Shown here: in pieces, positions 1-12,261 of the stretch
Layout: every line of letters begins with the position of its first letter
Position numbering within the stretch: position 1 is the stretch's first letter
Assembly (NCBI GenBank): GCA_008508345.1
Contig: QNGE01001270.1
Span: 1 to 64,000, forward strand
Reading direction: 5' to 3'
Source: Paragonimus westermani
Taxonomy: Eukaryota; Platyhelminthes; Trematoda; Plagiorchiida; Troglotrematidae
Length of the DNA: 64,000 nucleotides
Position numbers and translations under genes: made by a program
The notes under the pieces: model-generated
What the model was told of the DNA's origin: nothing
Database searches by the model: none
What the model saw: only the letters and a program-made list of their open reading frames with translations

Positions 1-1292
1 GTGAGTGATGGTCAACTTGAAAATAAACCAAATCCCCGAATATTCATCAGAAATTCATTTTTGTCATTCAGGTTACACCGTGAATAATGTCGACGGTGAA
101 AACCAAAGCGCACGGGAACTCAGAAACTTTGTTTCAAATGGATTTTGCCTGTCCCGCAACTGTGTATCCGAGGCTACATAAGAAATGTCGGCTCTTGAGT
201 TACTCACTGGGTGGTTTCGGGAAATATTTTTGAGATACATCTCAATCGATGACTGGCGCGCATCTTGAGGTAAATATCCGAGCATAGCTTACTAGTCTGG
301 TGGAGGAATACATAATAATTGAGGACTTATAACGAGGAACCACCAAACCGATAGACGCTGTGTGTTTACAACCTTATTGGGATAGTTTACTCAAAATGAG
401 ACAGCTTTCAAAACAGTGCCGACCAGTTAGAGGAGAAATACTGGTAATTCGAGGCATCCTCCAGCAATTTGATCGCTTGCTCTCCCCCTCATTCAACAGT
501 AACTCGCCGAAGCTGCAGCACTGTGTATTCCGTTTGACTTCTACCGTACAGTTTGGCCCTAATTGCAAGCGCATTCATCGGTGGTTCAACAACAGACTTA
601 CTGCATATATTCAGTACACTGGATGTCATCTTCGTGTAGTTTGAAAGTGGGCACACTTGTGGTAGATTTGTGGTAAGTTTTGTCTCCCACTATGTGTGTT
701 AGGCAACCGCGGATTAAGGCATCGTGATGTATGCTTTTTATCAGTTTATCTGGGTCGTTACAGTTAAAGCATATATCTCACTTTGTTACTTCATTCTCAC
801 CATAGATGACCCCCTTACAATTGAATCTATCTGCCAAATTTATTTCACACTCATCCGGACATATTTGAGTCTCCTCAATTTATTTATGATTGCAATTTTT
901 CCTTGGGTCGTGTGTGCTGTAAGCACAATATATTATGGCACATTTGTGTAACTTGTTTATGAACAAGTCAAGCGGAAGCAATCAAACAGTATAATTTACG
1001 ATGGTTTAGAATCGAAAGTAAAAAACGTACAAAAAGAACAATATTTTCGATCTGAAATTCATGCACCCTATATCCAATAAGGTTCATTGTAGAAAATTCA
1101 GTTCATATCAGAGAGAAAAAATAACGAGCGGGAAGAGTGGAGTGTGTAATTCTAAAGTTTCCTGAAAACTCTCCAAAGATGCAAAAATGGTCAGAATATC
1201 CACTTATATACTGTAGACAGAGCTTCGTATTTTAGTTGACTATTTCCAGTGGTGCAATTTTCACTGCATGATGAATTATCAACAACCATCGA
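1..1292. other. No recognisable feature
   Basis: Both strands hold only short open frames (under 100 codons) with no motif I recognise and no convincing splice pattern. Probably intergenic or intronic DNA or very old transposon debris. Confidence 0.5.
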
Positions 1293-1382
1293 GATTCGTT
1301 CGAAAATACCCATTGAAGTCATGAGAACGACAGAGTAGCGAACAAGACTTGTTTTCTGTGCTTGATCATCAGGCTAATTACA
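1293..1382 (-). repeat. Isolated PLE tail copy with hammerhead-like core
   Basis: These 90 bases match 27057-27145 almost perfectly (one clear substitution near 1361). The second copy lies at the 3' end of a Penelope-like element, so this one is read as a detached tail or pseudo-LTR. On the minus strand, bases 1376-1336 read TAGC, CTGATGA, a nine-base spacer, GAAA, ACAA, GTC, TTGTTC, GCTA. This is the order of hammerhead ribozyme core elements, with a 4-bp stem I and a 5-bp stem III. Stem II has at most one pair. No PLE coding sequence is visible next to it. Confidence 0.7.
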
Positions 1383-1540
1383 TGTTACGACCATGGTGTG
1401 GTATTAACCAATTCCTTGATAGAGGAACACTGTCGGATATTTCATCAAGATGCCTGTGACAAATTTCCCGCCACTTCGCGAGCAACCAATCATCCGCGAG
1501 TACATGAATATCGTACAAAGCGTGAGAAGAGGCAAGCAGN

Positions 1541-1580
1541 AAGTAACCTTTGTGTCGTCCGCCTTCTGGATTCACAACAA
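1541..1580 (+). mobile_element. 3' end of an LTR2 copy beside a single N
   Basis: Directly after the N at 1540 the sequence AACCTTTGTGTCGTCCGCC and the bases up to ACAACA match the last 40 bases of the complete solo LTR at 53693-53998. Nothing before the N matches, so the LTR is either truncated or cut by an assembly join marked by the N. Confidence 0.7.
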
Positions 1581-1583
1581 TAT

Positions 1584-4500
1584 TATGCGTCTGTAATTTC
1601 AACGTATCATTATGCACTATAACCAAGCGAGAAACATGAAACACAAATAACACGTTCGCAAAGCTGTCAGCAGAACTGTTAGTGACGGCAGACTGCGAAA
1701 GGCACAACCCAGCAGTACGCACCACGCACGAGGTGGATGGAACTGCAAACGCGCGTTTGCCGGATACATCGACTAAAACAAACGTGCATAAACTGGCGGT
1801 AACGAAGAACTCATGAAAATGAAGTGATTTTAACATGATAATGTATTTGAGACTTTTTTAAAATGAGTTTAACAACCGAAATGATCACGGCAGTCATGGT
1901 TCTTTATTCCATCCCGATTCGCTTACTGTCCGGCCGAATGCTAGGCAGATGTTGGTCAACACCTCGGATTCGGTCGTGTTTGCCGGGCTGTTATAAAATT
2001 AAGTGGGATCAGGCAAACGAAAACCAGTTGGTCATAAACCGAGGTTCCAGGATGATATCTGAATAAATGCTATGCGCTGCAACGTCGATTTCAAATCTTG
2101 GGAGAAATAAGGTTTGAACTGGATTATCTGGAGCAATACGATCCGGAAAGGCAAACGAAATTGTAATGAGCAACAGGTGCGGGACGTGAAGTGAACCACG
2201 CGGTACACAAAGAAATCATAGGCACCGTATTTGATGGACGACTAGGTCGAGGATTTTATTATTCTGACATAAGGCATACCATCACAACGCGGTGGTAAGA
2301 TAGGGACAGCACCCATAGCGGGTGGATTCCAGACAACACCGGCGATCAGACAAGTCATCGCTAAACGAAATCGAATTAACTACTAAGAAGTGGCAAACAA
2401 GAAACTCACGAAGGAAAGCGCCAGTAACTGTCACAAAACCAAGCGGAAGTGCGCAAGATGTTTAAATGGAAGCCGTCGGTCCGTTGTGAACTGAAATCGC
2501 GGTTCAGAAACACGATCGCGTGAGTGTAGCTAGAACGTACGGGTTGGCCAATAAAGGTCGCGCTTCAATGAACTACTCTTCCGTACAGTAGGCTATGTCC
2601 ACACAATTGCGTATCACTGTAACAAATGTGATTGCGAACGCATCGGTCATCTCGGATTATTAGGTAATCAACCTACTCATTATAGACTGTCCACGAAGAG
2701 ACGACGGCTGTGTCGTCTGGTCGCCGTCGTCTGGCAAATCACTCGCTCTTCTTTCGAGAAGCCTAAATCATTGTGACCTTTTGTCCACCGTCTTTTTCAA
2801 CTTTGTTGCTGCATTTTTTGACGAATGTCTTGTTTGTTTCTTGATCCAACACTCCGATTCTGCCTTCCTACTTTCTTCTATCTGCAGTTTAATGTATACT
2901 TCCGGAATGAACTGCTTACTGCCTAATATTTTCAACGGGTTTCTTACCAGCTTGGATTTCACCAATACGGTCTCTAATTTTTGTTTGCGAACGGTACAGG
3001 TTTCACTTCCCTAACAACCTCTCATCTGGCCGACCAGCACTGACCGGTTGAACTACAAACGTCTCTATCCAAGTAGCAAAATGTTACGGGTCCTGTGCGG
3101 GGCCCGCGCGAGCTACTTCGCGCTGTGGAATAAACTTGCGGACAAACCTCTTAAAACGGTTCGCAAAATTCAATTTTTTTTAATTATGAGACGGTTTCCC
3201 TATCATCTCCGTTATGCGCTCCAGGATTACTGACACCGCCCAAGAAGTATATTGCAAAACTTCCGCAAACGTGGAAATTTTATTGTACAGTTTGCAAAAG
3301 TACATCAGAAACATATATAATTCGTTATGAATATATTCACGTGACTTCCTCATCGACGTTAGAGCCACCGCACCACCCTTTGATGTACACTTGGGAAACC
3401 TGCAAAGAGGAATGCAAGGGAAATATTTAGTAAACGGAAGGCAGCAATCAGAGTGCAGCAACTGTGTGTAAAAAATTGAACAGCACACGCGAGCATTCCC
3501 GAATCATCTGTGACTTAAAGAAGTGACCTAACTCACTGTTTATGGGGGTTCACAACAATCTGAAGCTCATAGGCGGGTGTACGTCGTATGCACGTTAGAG
3601 TATTTACCATGTTCATAGTACAACCCATTAATGGGTGTACTATCGATGTAGTGTTTATTTTCACAAATGACATAAGCAAGAACACTCACTTTGTTAGTCA
3701 GTATCCAAGTCTACATTTTTCGGTTCGGAATACTTCACAGTAAGTTACGTTTGGCCGCCGGCGCGGTCGCGCGCACTCCTGGACCAACGTCGCATGTGCA
3801 GAAGAAGTTCTTCAGCGGAGATGTCGGCGTAGACCTCTTGATATAGAGCAGAAGTGAAACATCAGTCTTATAGTATTCCTTCTGGGCATTGCAATCATAC
3901 TGCAGATATTTGCCAGTTCATACCGGGTAGCCTGAATATCACCCCATGAGCTTGTACTAAATTCGAACATGAACCATAATAATACAAGTTTTGTGGATGT
4001 GTTCGAAACCCCATATCTCCTTAACTAGTTACCACAGAACAAAATTAAGAGACCCATCTCAAAGCACTCTTTGTAAATGGCATATGAGAACGCAAAACAA
4101 TGACGAATTTCTCGCGACTGTTGGGAAAGAGCAAAACTGGCCAACTTCCACCACACTTACCTCAGCAATCTCAACATATTAGCAAATAAAGATGTCTGAA
4201 TTTACGGCTTTATTTAAACAATAATCCAAATTTTGAAATGAGGCTGATAGACGCTTACCTATGGGATAATTATTTCGTAAAATACTTGTTTTTTGCGATT
4301 TTTCTGATAGCTCGCTGACACCCGCGGGATACGGACATATCTCGACGGGCTGTGAGCTACATGGGTACTCACGCCTCATAATCTTATCCATTTGAGTTTT
4401 CACTAGGTACATGGTATATGTGTGAAACCACGTGTGGTGTAATACATGTTACTTGTGGTAACTGTTATACCCAGGCATCTGTCGACTTTGGTTATTCTGA

Positions 4501-4715
4501 CGAAACGAATGCTGCTGATCGTGTTTGAATCTCTATCTTGTTACTCGTGTGGTCATTGTGATTGTTCGCTCTGCTAGGTAATCTGCAGCAAAACTACAAC
4601 TGGATGCGAATCACAAAGTTGTTTGGCGATAAAAAATCCTCTGGTGGGACGTCCAAGTTTTTTCAAGGAAGACTTAATCTGGAATCCAGAGAACCTTATC
4701 CACAAATGAAGTGGT
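1584..4715. other. No supported feature; one lysine-rich open frame
   Basis: No domain is recognised. A minus-strand frame at about 2765-3005 is open for about 80 codons, rich in lysine, and preceded by an AG. It could be an exon but has no homology I can name and no partner exon. The rest is AT-leaning sequence with frequent stops. Confidence 0.4.
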
Positions 4716-4718
4716 TAC

Positions 4719-4990
4719 CTAAGGCATGCTAACGTTTAAACTCTGATGATACGCACCGGTGAGATTACAGCAACAATGTTTGCTAAACCTCTCAAGTGAA
4801 GCATAGCCCTTGGTTAGGATCGGTTTAATAGAAGAGTGCACATTAACATTACTGTGATAAACAGCAACTCCATATGAATTAACAGTAATGGAGTTCACAA
4901 CGTTTTGAAAACTAGCAGGAGAAATCCACACACCAAACGGCAAGGGACCGTTGCTAAACAGTCCAAACGAAAGTTGAACTGGTGTGAATA
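4719..4990 (-). mobile_element. Ty3/gypsy reverse transcriptase remnant
   Basis: A minus-strand frame carries LPFGV, SPASFQ, GVAVY and NVHSS in the order and spacing of the gypsy RT stretch LPFG...PA.FQ...GV.VY.DD..VHS, followed by a LERF segment as in the usual HLERL. The catalytic YLDD has decayed to YHSN, so this copy cannot be active. The frame ends at a stop at 4719. No LTR, RNase H or integrase is visible next to it. The integrase piece at 6.6-7.7 kb lies on the same strand but at higher coordinates, which is upstream in transcription, so the two are not simply one element in order. Confidence 0.7.
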
Positions 4991-6598
4991 CATTGCATCT
5001 TCAGTTCAAGCTCGGCTAAAAATACAGGGTTTTCAGATCAACTCAAGACTCTCTCTCTCTCTCTCTCGGTTCAGTGTGGTACACATTCGTTTTGATCAAA
5101 CTCAACTACCCGTACTTCTACAGTCACTCCAAGCTCCTAGAGTTTCATCCTCGTGTTTAAATGGACGTAGTGTTGGTGTCATTCAGAAAAAGGACTGTCA
5201 ACTAATCTTTCAGTGTATTATCATTGAGTTACGTATGCCAAACGAAGTGCTGTATATTTTCGCAGAAGTTGATTCACCACTGATAGCTACTCATACTGAC
5301 TTGCTGCGTATCTCTACCAAAACCTGAAAGTATCAAAACATCCAGTCAGGAAGTTTAGGCTGAGGCATATTAGTGAACAGTGAGGGCGAAAAAAGTTTCC
5401 AGTTTTCAGGCATTTCAAGTAAAAGTTGATGAACCAAAATCGATAACGAAAAACTGTTAGAATGGTCACCATAGAAAGATCGGACTCACACCAGTCTGAA
5501 CTGTAATGCTAGTTCCTGAATTCGTACGCCCAGAGTTTCCCCAACCTTGTGTTACCGTGAATCTGAAGTCGCAGGGAGAAAACGGTGAATCTGCAAACAA
5601 ACTTTATTTATTGATTTACTCACCGTTCACAACAGATTTCAAAGTAACAATTGAGGGGTGCTAGGGAGCTGGACGTGAGAGCACCTTGAGCACAATCGCA
5701 CAGCAGCCGCCAGAATGGAAGAGTGCGTCGACGGATAATTCCAGTCTACCTTCAGAATTCAAACAAGCAGTAGGCCGGTTAAGCGGCGTTCCTAACGGTA
5801 ATAGCTCAACATTGTTATCCTAGTGAATGTAACCTACAGTAGTAGAGATGATATGGATTCATTATACAGCTGAGAGCATAACTGCGATACTTATGCCGGC
5901 CCACTAACTTTAATGCTAGTGGTTTGTAGTAAGTTTACATATACAAGGTGATGTGAACAGGCGCGGTGGTAATGGCAAGGCAAATCTCACGTCGTGGGGA
6001 GTTTAGAATTTTGGGGACGTCGAAGGTGATCTCACTACATCAGCCCCCTAGAAGGGTGACTAATATAGGAGGCCATCTACCTGTGAATTTTATTCCTGGG
6101 CAACAGCCGCTCTCTTGCTGGCCAGTCGCCCGCGAGCCACCCAACCTGAAAACGCCTCCTGAGGACGTGACAGGGGGTGTGATTTCCTCACTGCGCATGC
6201 ACAAAGTGCTATGGCGTTCAAGGTTTTCTCCTTGGGCCCAGTAACTGTTGCTATGCATCCGGTCAGACCTAGGAATAAGGAAAGTTGAAGTATCTGAACG
6301 TTGGTGAAAAAGGCATGTACCCACCGTAACACGTGTTCTGCAGCGCCTGAAGATATTTACAATTTTGTGCAGGTGTCTTCAGTGCAAAGCGAGTCAGGAA
6401 ATTTGACTTGAAAACCGTTAGTTGCTGGTCGACAGGAGCATGGAATACACATAATTAATTATCAACTGTACAATAAATGCTAAACAGAAAAAGTAAACCA
6501 CTCCAGAAAGCGCGCGGGAAAATGGACGCGCCTCCCTGAACGAGTTGTAGGTTGAGGAGGGCTTTCGCCAGGAATAGATGCGGAAGACAACGTTGAAG
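4991..6598. other. No recognisable gene; (CT)n tract at 5048-5067
   Basis: Apart from a short CT microsatellite at 5048-5067 I see no motif. The overlapping frames at 5966-6330 on both strands show no recognisable family. Confidence 0.45.
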
Positions 6599-7740
6599 CT
6601 AAATCAGAGGTTGAAGTAGATGGAAACGACTCAGGTGATGTTTGTGTTGTCGAACCGGGGGTGAGTCGGTTAAAGCAGGTTTAAGACGGTCAACAGAGAC
6701 GGTGATGTGCTGACCGAAACTGTCGATCGCATAGATTTTTGCAGACTGTTCAATGACACGAAAAGGTCCTTTATACGATTGTTGCAGCGGTTTCTTCACA
6801 TAGTCTGTTCGCAGAAACACGAATTCACAATTGCTGTGTTCTTTGTGAACTTAAGACGAAGATTTTTGAATACGTGTAGCACTCGGTTGTAGTGGTCGCA
6901 TGTATTTGGCTAGTCGGTTGGCGTAGTATTGAGTGTCGACAGCAGTTCCGCTTGACGATTGAAAGAAATCAGCTGGAAGGCTTAAAGGAAGACCATAGAC
7001 AAGTGACGCTGGGATCGTACTGTCATCCTTGACACAATTACGAATACCGAGTAGAAGTAGGGGTAAAGTTTCTGTCCAATACGATGGAAACGCTCAACGA
7101 ATCCATTCGCTTGCGGCTGATGTGCTGTGGTGCGTGCTCGATGCACGCCTAACAGCTTGGTCAGTTGTGAAAATAAAGCTGCGTACCGCGGTCAGTTGTA
7201 ATGGTCGACGGACAAACATAACGTGCAATCTAATGCTCGACAAAAGCGCGAGCCACAGACACTATTGATGTGTCTGACAACGGTATGGCTTCTGGTCAGC
7301 GAGTGATCCGGTCGATACACTTGAGCAGGTGGGTGTAACTTCTCGAAGGTGGAAGTGTCCCGACGAGGTACAGGTGGACATGTTCAAAACGATCGACGGA
7401 AGTTGGAAAAGGTTCCAAGGGGTTGCTTGTGTGTTGGTTGACCTTGGAACGTTGACATGCAAGAGAGCAACGGGCCCAATAGCGTACGTCCCGATTCATG
7501 TTAGGCCAGATGAGTCGATCCGCGATCAGCTTTAGTGATGCGCGTATCCCTGGATGTGACAGGTTATGCAACGCTTCAAAAACTGCCTTTCGTAACGAGT
7601 GTGGCACGACTGGCCTGGGGTATCCCAGCGTATTGTCATATATAATGATACCGACGAGGATGTCAATGGAACTGTGACAAGGCGTAAGTTCGTGCGTTTC
7701 AGATCATCCGTAAAAGTGAATTTCTCCACTACTTACTAGT
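6599..7740 (-). mobile_element. Decayed Ty3/gypsy integrase region
   Basis: Reading the minus strand from 7607, the frame shows the HHCC zinc-binding module (HNLSHPGIRAS followed by ARCSLACQRSK). The start of the catalytic core follows (EHVHLYLVGTLPPS, then THLLKCIDRITR, where the usual Asp in HVHLDLVG is changed). Near 7170-7090 a TDRGTQ segment and, one frame over, TTAHQPQANGFVERFHR mark the rest of the core. The frame at 6820-6599 carries the C-terminal end, with QQSYKGPFRVIEQ and VDRLKPA. Domain order is correct for an integrase, but frameshifts and stops separate the parts. RT and RNase H are not found upstream. This is a dead fragment of a gypsy pol gene. Confidence 0.85.
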
Positions 7741-8094
7741 TGACACCAGCCTAGAAAAGGTAGCAAATATCCGGTGCTACTCTTCACAACAATACTAGTT
7801 TGTTTTAATCAGTCGCATTGCTTTAAACTTTTAGCCCAAACATTCTTAATGAAATGTCTTCACCATATAGGGCGCATAACAGTTCAATTTGGTTGCTGAT
7901 AGAATAAGTCAGCGTATGCTAGAAAAATTACCAGTCAGCATAATATTGTAGATCGGAATAGACTGTGTTGCACTAAAGAGTGTTCACACGCTTTGAAGAA
8001 ACTGATTGGAAACAACAAAAATTATCATCTGATAGTTGGGAACAGTGGTGCTCGATTCGGTGGGTTTGGTATCGGTGTGCTAGCCGAGCTTGGT
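7741..8094. other. No recognisable feature
   Basis: The RT/RNase H part expected upstream of the integrase fragment is not recognisable here. Confidence 0.4.
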
Positions 8095-8145
8095 AGTTAG
8101 GTCGCAAACGTTTCACCACCAAGCCAAGTGACATTATCAGTGCGT
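8095..8145 (-). repeat. PLE-type terminal motif, hammerhead-like (copy 1)
   Basis: The minus strand reads CTGATAA, GTCAC, a short loop, GTGGT, GAAACGTTTGCGACC. A diverged copy of the same arrangement is at 40583-40625. The order (TGATGA, hairpin, GAAA) resembles a hammerhead core, but the base just before the cleavage site does not fit. From memory, the string GAAACGTTTGCGA next to such a hairpin is common in flatworm PLE ends; that assignment needs a search. Confidence 0.45.
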
Positions 8146-11100
8146 GAGTGTTTCAACATATAGTTTTGAAGTTGGTGAAGTTCGGTGGATGCCTGTTCTT
8201 ATATAGCAGGGTTGGTTGACCTACTGAAATGAATTCTGGCCGGTCGCTCTGCTTTTTGTTTGACTGTTGACCTGGCCCACCATTGGTTGATTTTGTTGCA
8301 TTTGAACTCTGACCTGATGTCCGATTGGTTATTCTCTGAAGTTCTTAAGGTGGAGTCTGAGTGGCTGCTTCCTGTAGCTACCGCACTTTAACCTCTAATC
8401 GGATTGGCTGTGAACTGAGAGGAAATCAAAGGCAAATTCACTCAAAGTTGTAGTGTTTATGAAATCGTTGGCTGTGAAACTATATCCTCGACCGGATAAG
8501 TTGACACGATAAGTTATCCCTTTCCGCCTGTCGTGCGGGTACTTCACTGTGCTTTCTCTCTTTCGGACGATCCAAACTATCGTACAGCACTGCACAGACC
8601 TATCCCCCTTTTCTCTCAAGAGTTTCTAGGGTTAGGCAATCCGCTGCGATAGGCAAGAAACGCACTGAAGACTAACTAACACAAATGTGAGAATCGTACC
8701 AACCCAGCAACCATTTTCGATCGATCCCCCCTCCGAAATTTGACATTTCGTATCCCGTTATTTGTAATAACGAACACCTGCGGAACACTTACTAGCCTTC
8801 TGAAGGAGAGTTATGAGCGACTTTAATAAGTAATGACTTCAAAATTCACACCCACTTGTACATTTTTCATGACTTTGGTTTCTTACCTACTTTCGTTTTA
8901 ACCAAGCTATTCATTTTGTAACATCCCACCCTGGGCTAACAACACAACTCGCTCCGTGCCTCGCTAGCTTGACATGTTTCTCTGTGCACTCTATTTTTAA
9001 GGGTCGATACTAATACACAACGGTCAATGTGCCGAGTCTCTGTTTTCCATTGTCGATCGGTTTTCAGCAGCGAATTCGGATTGGGTATTATTCTGTTGGA
9101 TTAGTACCAGCAGCAGCAGCACTAGTTAATGCTTAATATAAGAGGAGAACAAAAGATTTTAGAGATGCCAAGTTTTTTCAAAAGTGCACACAAATATTGT
9201 TTAACAACAGTGAAGAAAGCCATTTTCTTCTTGCACCGTTTCTTGATAGGACAGTCAACATAGAAGCGCTGAACACAGTGTCTGATTCTAAACACATTCA
9301 CATGAATGGTAAAACCATCCACACTGCAATGATTCAAGATGAAATTTTTGAATACCGGGTGTCACTTGTAGTATGTTAGAACGAGGCTCAACGGGACAAA
9401 ATTAAATAGCTGAAACTTGAGGCTAACTCCCATACAATGAAAACATTGTAACGTACTGAAATCCTTTGCGTTTCTGAAACTGTGCTGTTACACAATCCTT
9501 ACAAAATTTTCATTGGCATAGAACTCGTGCAACAATGCTTCAACTTAATGACTGATAGCAGCTGAAGAGCTCATGACAAGAAGCTTTACATGCTCTGATC
9601 TTGAATCTTCCTTAGGCAACAGTGCTCTTTTTGCAAGGTAAGAATCACTTAAACGATCATCTGTCTTAGGTCTTCAGCTGTTGTTTTAGGGACTGTCTTA
9701 AAACGTTATGAGGTCCCCACTAACTCAAGTCTGTTGGATCCGTAACCTCGTTGTGTTCGTATGGCTTGCTGTAATTCTCAAAAGTAGAGTTTCATACCGT
9801 TTTCATTATCTGCATTCCAGTTCAGCTGGATATCGAAACAGAAACTAATTGTATTCGAGTGATTTGGGCTTCCAGCCTTCAACTCGTGTACAAAAATAGT
9901 TGAATCGTTTAATTGTGTGGGAAAACTGTGGTATTTCCCGAATAGATAGAACTTAACACCAGACCAGTATCCCGTATATCCGAATTGAGTAGAACACATC
10001 GAATGAACGGTAATCACATGCTTGTATTAGAATTAAGTGCCGTATCGAAAAATGTACAACCTGATCTTCAGTCATTGACGTGAAAGTATATGTTCGATGA
10101 AATTTATCACACAAATGTAAACAGTTCGGTGAAACATGCAGCGTAACCTAACGGTCTGGTTCCTTCACGTCGCCATCAAAATTTTACACAAAATAACTCT
10201 AGCCTGACCTCTGGTTCAAAGATAAACTGCTGACTTTTGGTTTCGCTACCAGTTTACAATCTTCCGTTGCCCCCGTAGGATGATTGTGTCTGCTCTGCAA
10301 GACCGGTAGCCTTAATCATCACCGTCCCAAATAATCCCTGGATTCACATGCCTCACACACGCCACTTTTTCTAGTGGGTTTCTGTTCTGAACGTCCGCCC
10401 CTCGAATAAACTAGTAGTTTGCTTCTCGTGAATTTTGACTAAATAACACACTACTTATTTCATCATACCTTGTAAAGAAGCTCACTTAAACGCTCAGTGC
10501 CCCTCCTACTCATACGTACACAAAACGTAGTGCGCCTGTGTCCGGAATCGTGTGTCTACTTTAATGTTTAGGCGAATATATGTGTCCTGCGTGTGGTCGC
10601 GCGTCCGTAGTTCGAAAACGCAGAGTAGCCAGCGAGCGTGAGACAATTTCATTCTGTAGGCTAAACGGGTAATTAGAACTGTAGGCATAATGTATGATAC
10701 TTCTGTTGTATAGTCAAATCATTCACCGATTTGTGTACACCGTGCCACGTACGCATAGCGGATTACGCTGCTGCGCTGCCAATCTTATGCCACACCACAG
10801 TATAGATGCCTCTTTGCACATTTCGATCGATGGATAGTGTCTGCATTCTGTACGGTGTTTTTATAATGTCTCATTTCGTGTGAATTTCTACTTGCGTAAC
10901 GTGCACCGGAACTGTCGGCTCAGTTCGTGTTCACCTTCATAAAATGTTTGTGATTTTGAGGGTAAAAATTGAAGTCATCTGTTGTGCGCCCACCTACACT
11001 GTTAGATTCCGACAAAAAAACATTCCGAATCAGAATGATTGTGTGCTGAGCCCTCAGATGTACTATTCATCCACTGTGGTCGTTTGACTGGCATATTTTC

Positions 11101-11729
11101 AGGTTTGAGCCACTGGATCGGACACTGATGATTACGAGCCAATAACACTGTAGTATCGACCGGCCGGTCGTTCGAGCCTGTGCTTGCACGCTCGTCTATG
11201 TCAGATCCACTCGTATGGCAAGTCTACTCACACTGTAGATCGTCTGACATGTTGGGCGGGTAGAGTGAATCAATTCAGGGCACGAACGTACGTTCTATGC
11301 CTTGGGGAACAAACACTCATTGTTTAAATGTATCCAAGTTTTCAGGAAATGTGGAACAATCTATGTGCTGAACTTGACCTACGCAGTTGCAGCACTGACA
11401 GAAAATGCAATAGACAATTACAACTAACACAAACAACTGGCACAACTTCTCATTTAATCCATAAATGAATAGACACCGGTTAGGTTCGAATTCGGTTGAC
11501 CGAATTTTTCCACAAAACAGAAATGGTTGTGAGCAGTTGTGATCTTAGGTTGGTATAACTAGGAAATTTACTGATCAGCAATAAAACGAAGCACAAGACG
11601 GTTGGATAAAACACAAACACGACTTCCTTGTTGTTGAGACCACGAACAAGACGATTTTTAGATAATCGGCGTTAATCGGATTGGGTAGGAGGAGATCCAG
11701 AGAAATGAAGTACATCTGATTAGCATTAT
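8146..11729. other. No recognisable gene; short CAG tract
   Basis: Both strands hold only short frames without motifs. A CAG run lies at about 9106-9119. No repeat copy defined elsewhere in the window is recognised here. The four bases 11726-11729 (TTAT) are the left target duplication of the next feature. Confidence 0.45.
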
Positions 11730-12257
11730 TGTAGCCAGAAGGCGTCCAATAAAGCACAATCTTTATTGTCCAAATCGCCAGTCACATGCAGCGCGCGCCC
11801 TCTCGTTTATGAGTCATAATTCCAATCCACAACACCCCCTGGTTTCCGTTCACACGTCGTGTGCACTTCCAACCGGTTTACGTGTGCGATCGGTGCCTTC
11901 TATCGGGGGGTTTTCCGCTTGCCATTCCTCGTCTGTTTGTCCGATTTCGTTGCGCGATGGCTCGTCCGGCTGCTCGTGCTGTCCGCCATCCACCCAGTGT
12001 TGGCCTTGACCGCATTCCAACATCGTGTCGAGATGTTCCTCTAAATGTTGGAAAAACCGCGCCTCCGATCTGGCCGTCTGTCGTATTTCGCCTGCCCCGC
12101 CTCGCCCGTTGGTCCGATCCAGTCGAGCGATGACTCATCCGGTCGCGCACGTTGTCCTTGATCTGATCACGGCAGACTTTTGAACGTACCTCCCCCTCGT
12201 TGAGGTATTCGGCCGAGCGTTCGAAAACTCGCACCTCCGACCTGACAATCCACCACA
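11730..12257 (+). mobile_element. Solo LTR (family LTR1) with TTAT target duplication
   Basis: The 528-bp unit starts TGTAGCCAGAAGG, ends CAATCCACCACA, and is flanked on both sides by TTAT (11726-11729 and 12258-12261). TG...CA ends plus a 4-bp duplication are what a Ty3/gypsy LTR leaves after recombination. An AATAAA lies 20 bases in. Related copies are at 48107-48376 (cut by an N gap), 42267-42500 (minus, truncated) and about 53072-53440 (diverged). The overlapping long frames on both strands arise from this GC-richer LTR and should not be taken as genes. Confidence 0.88.
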
Positions 12258-12261
12258 TTAT

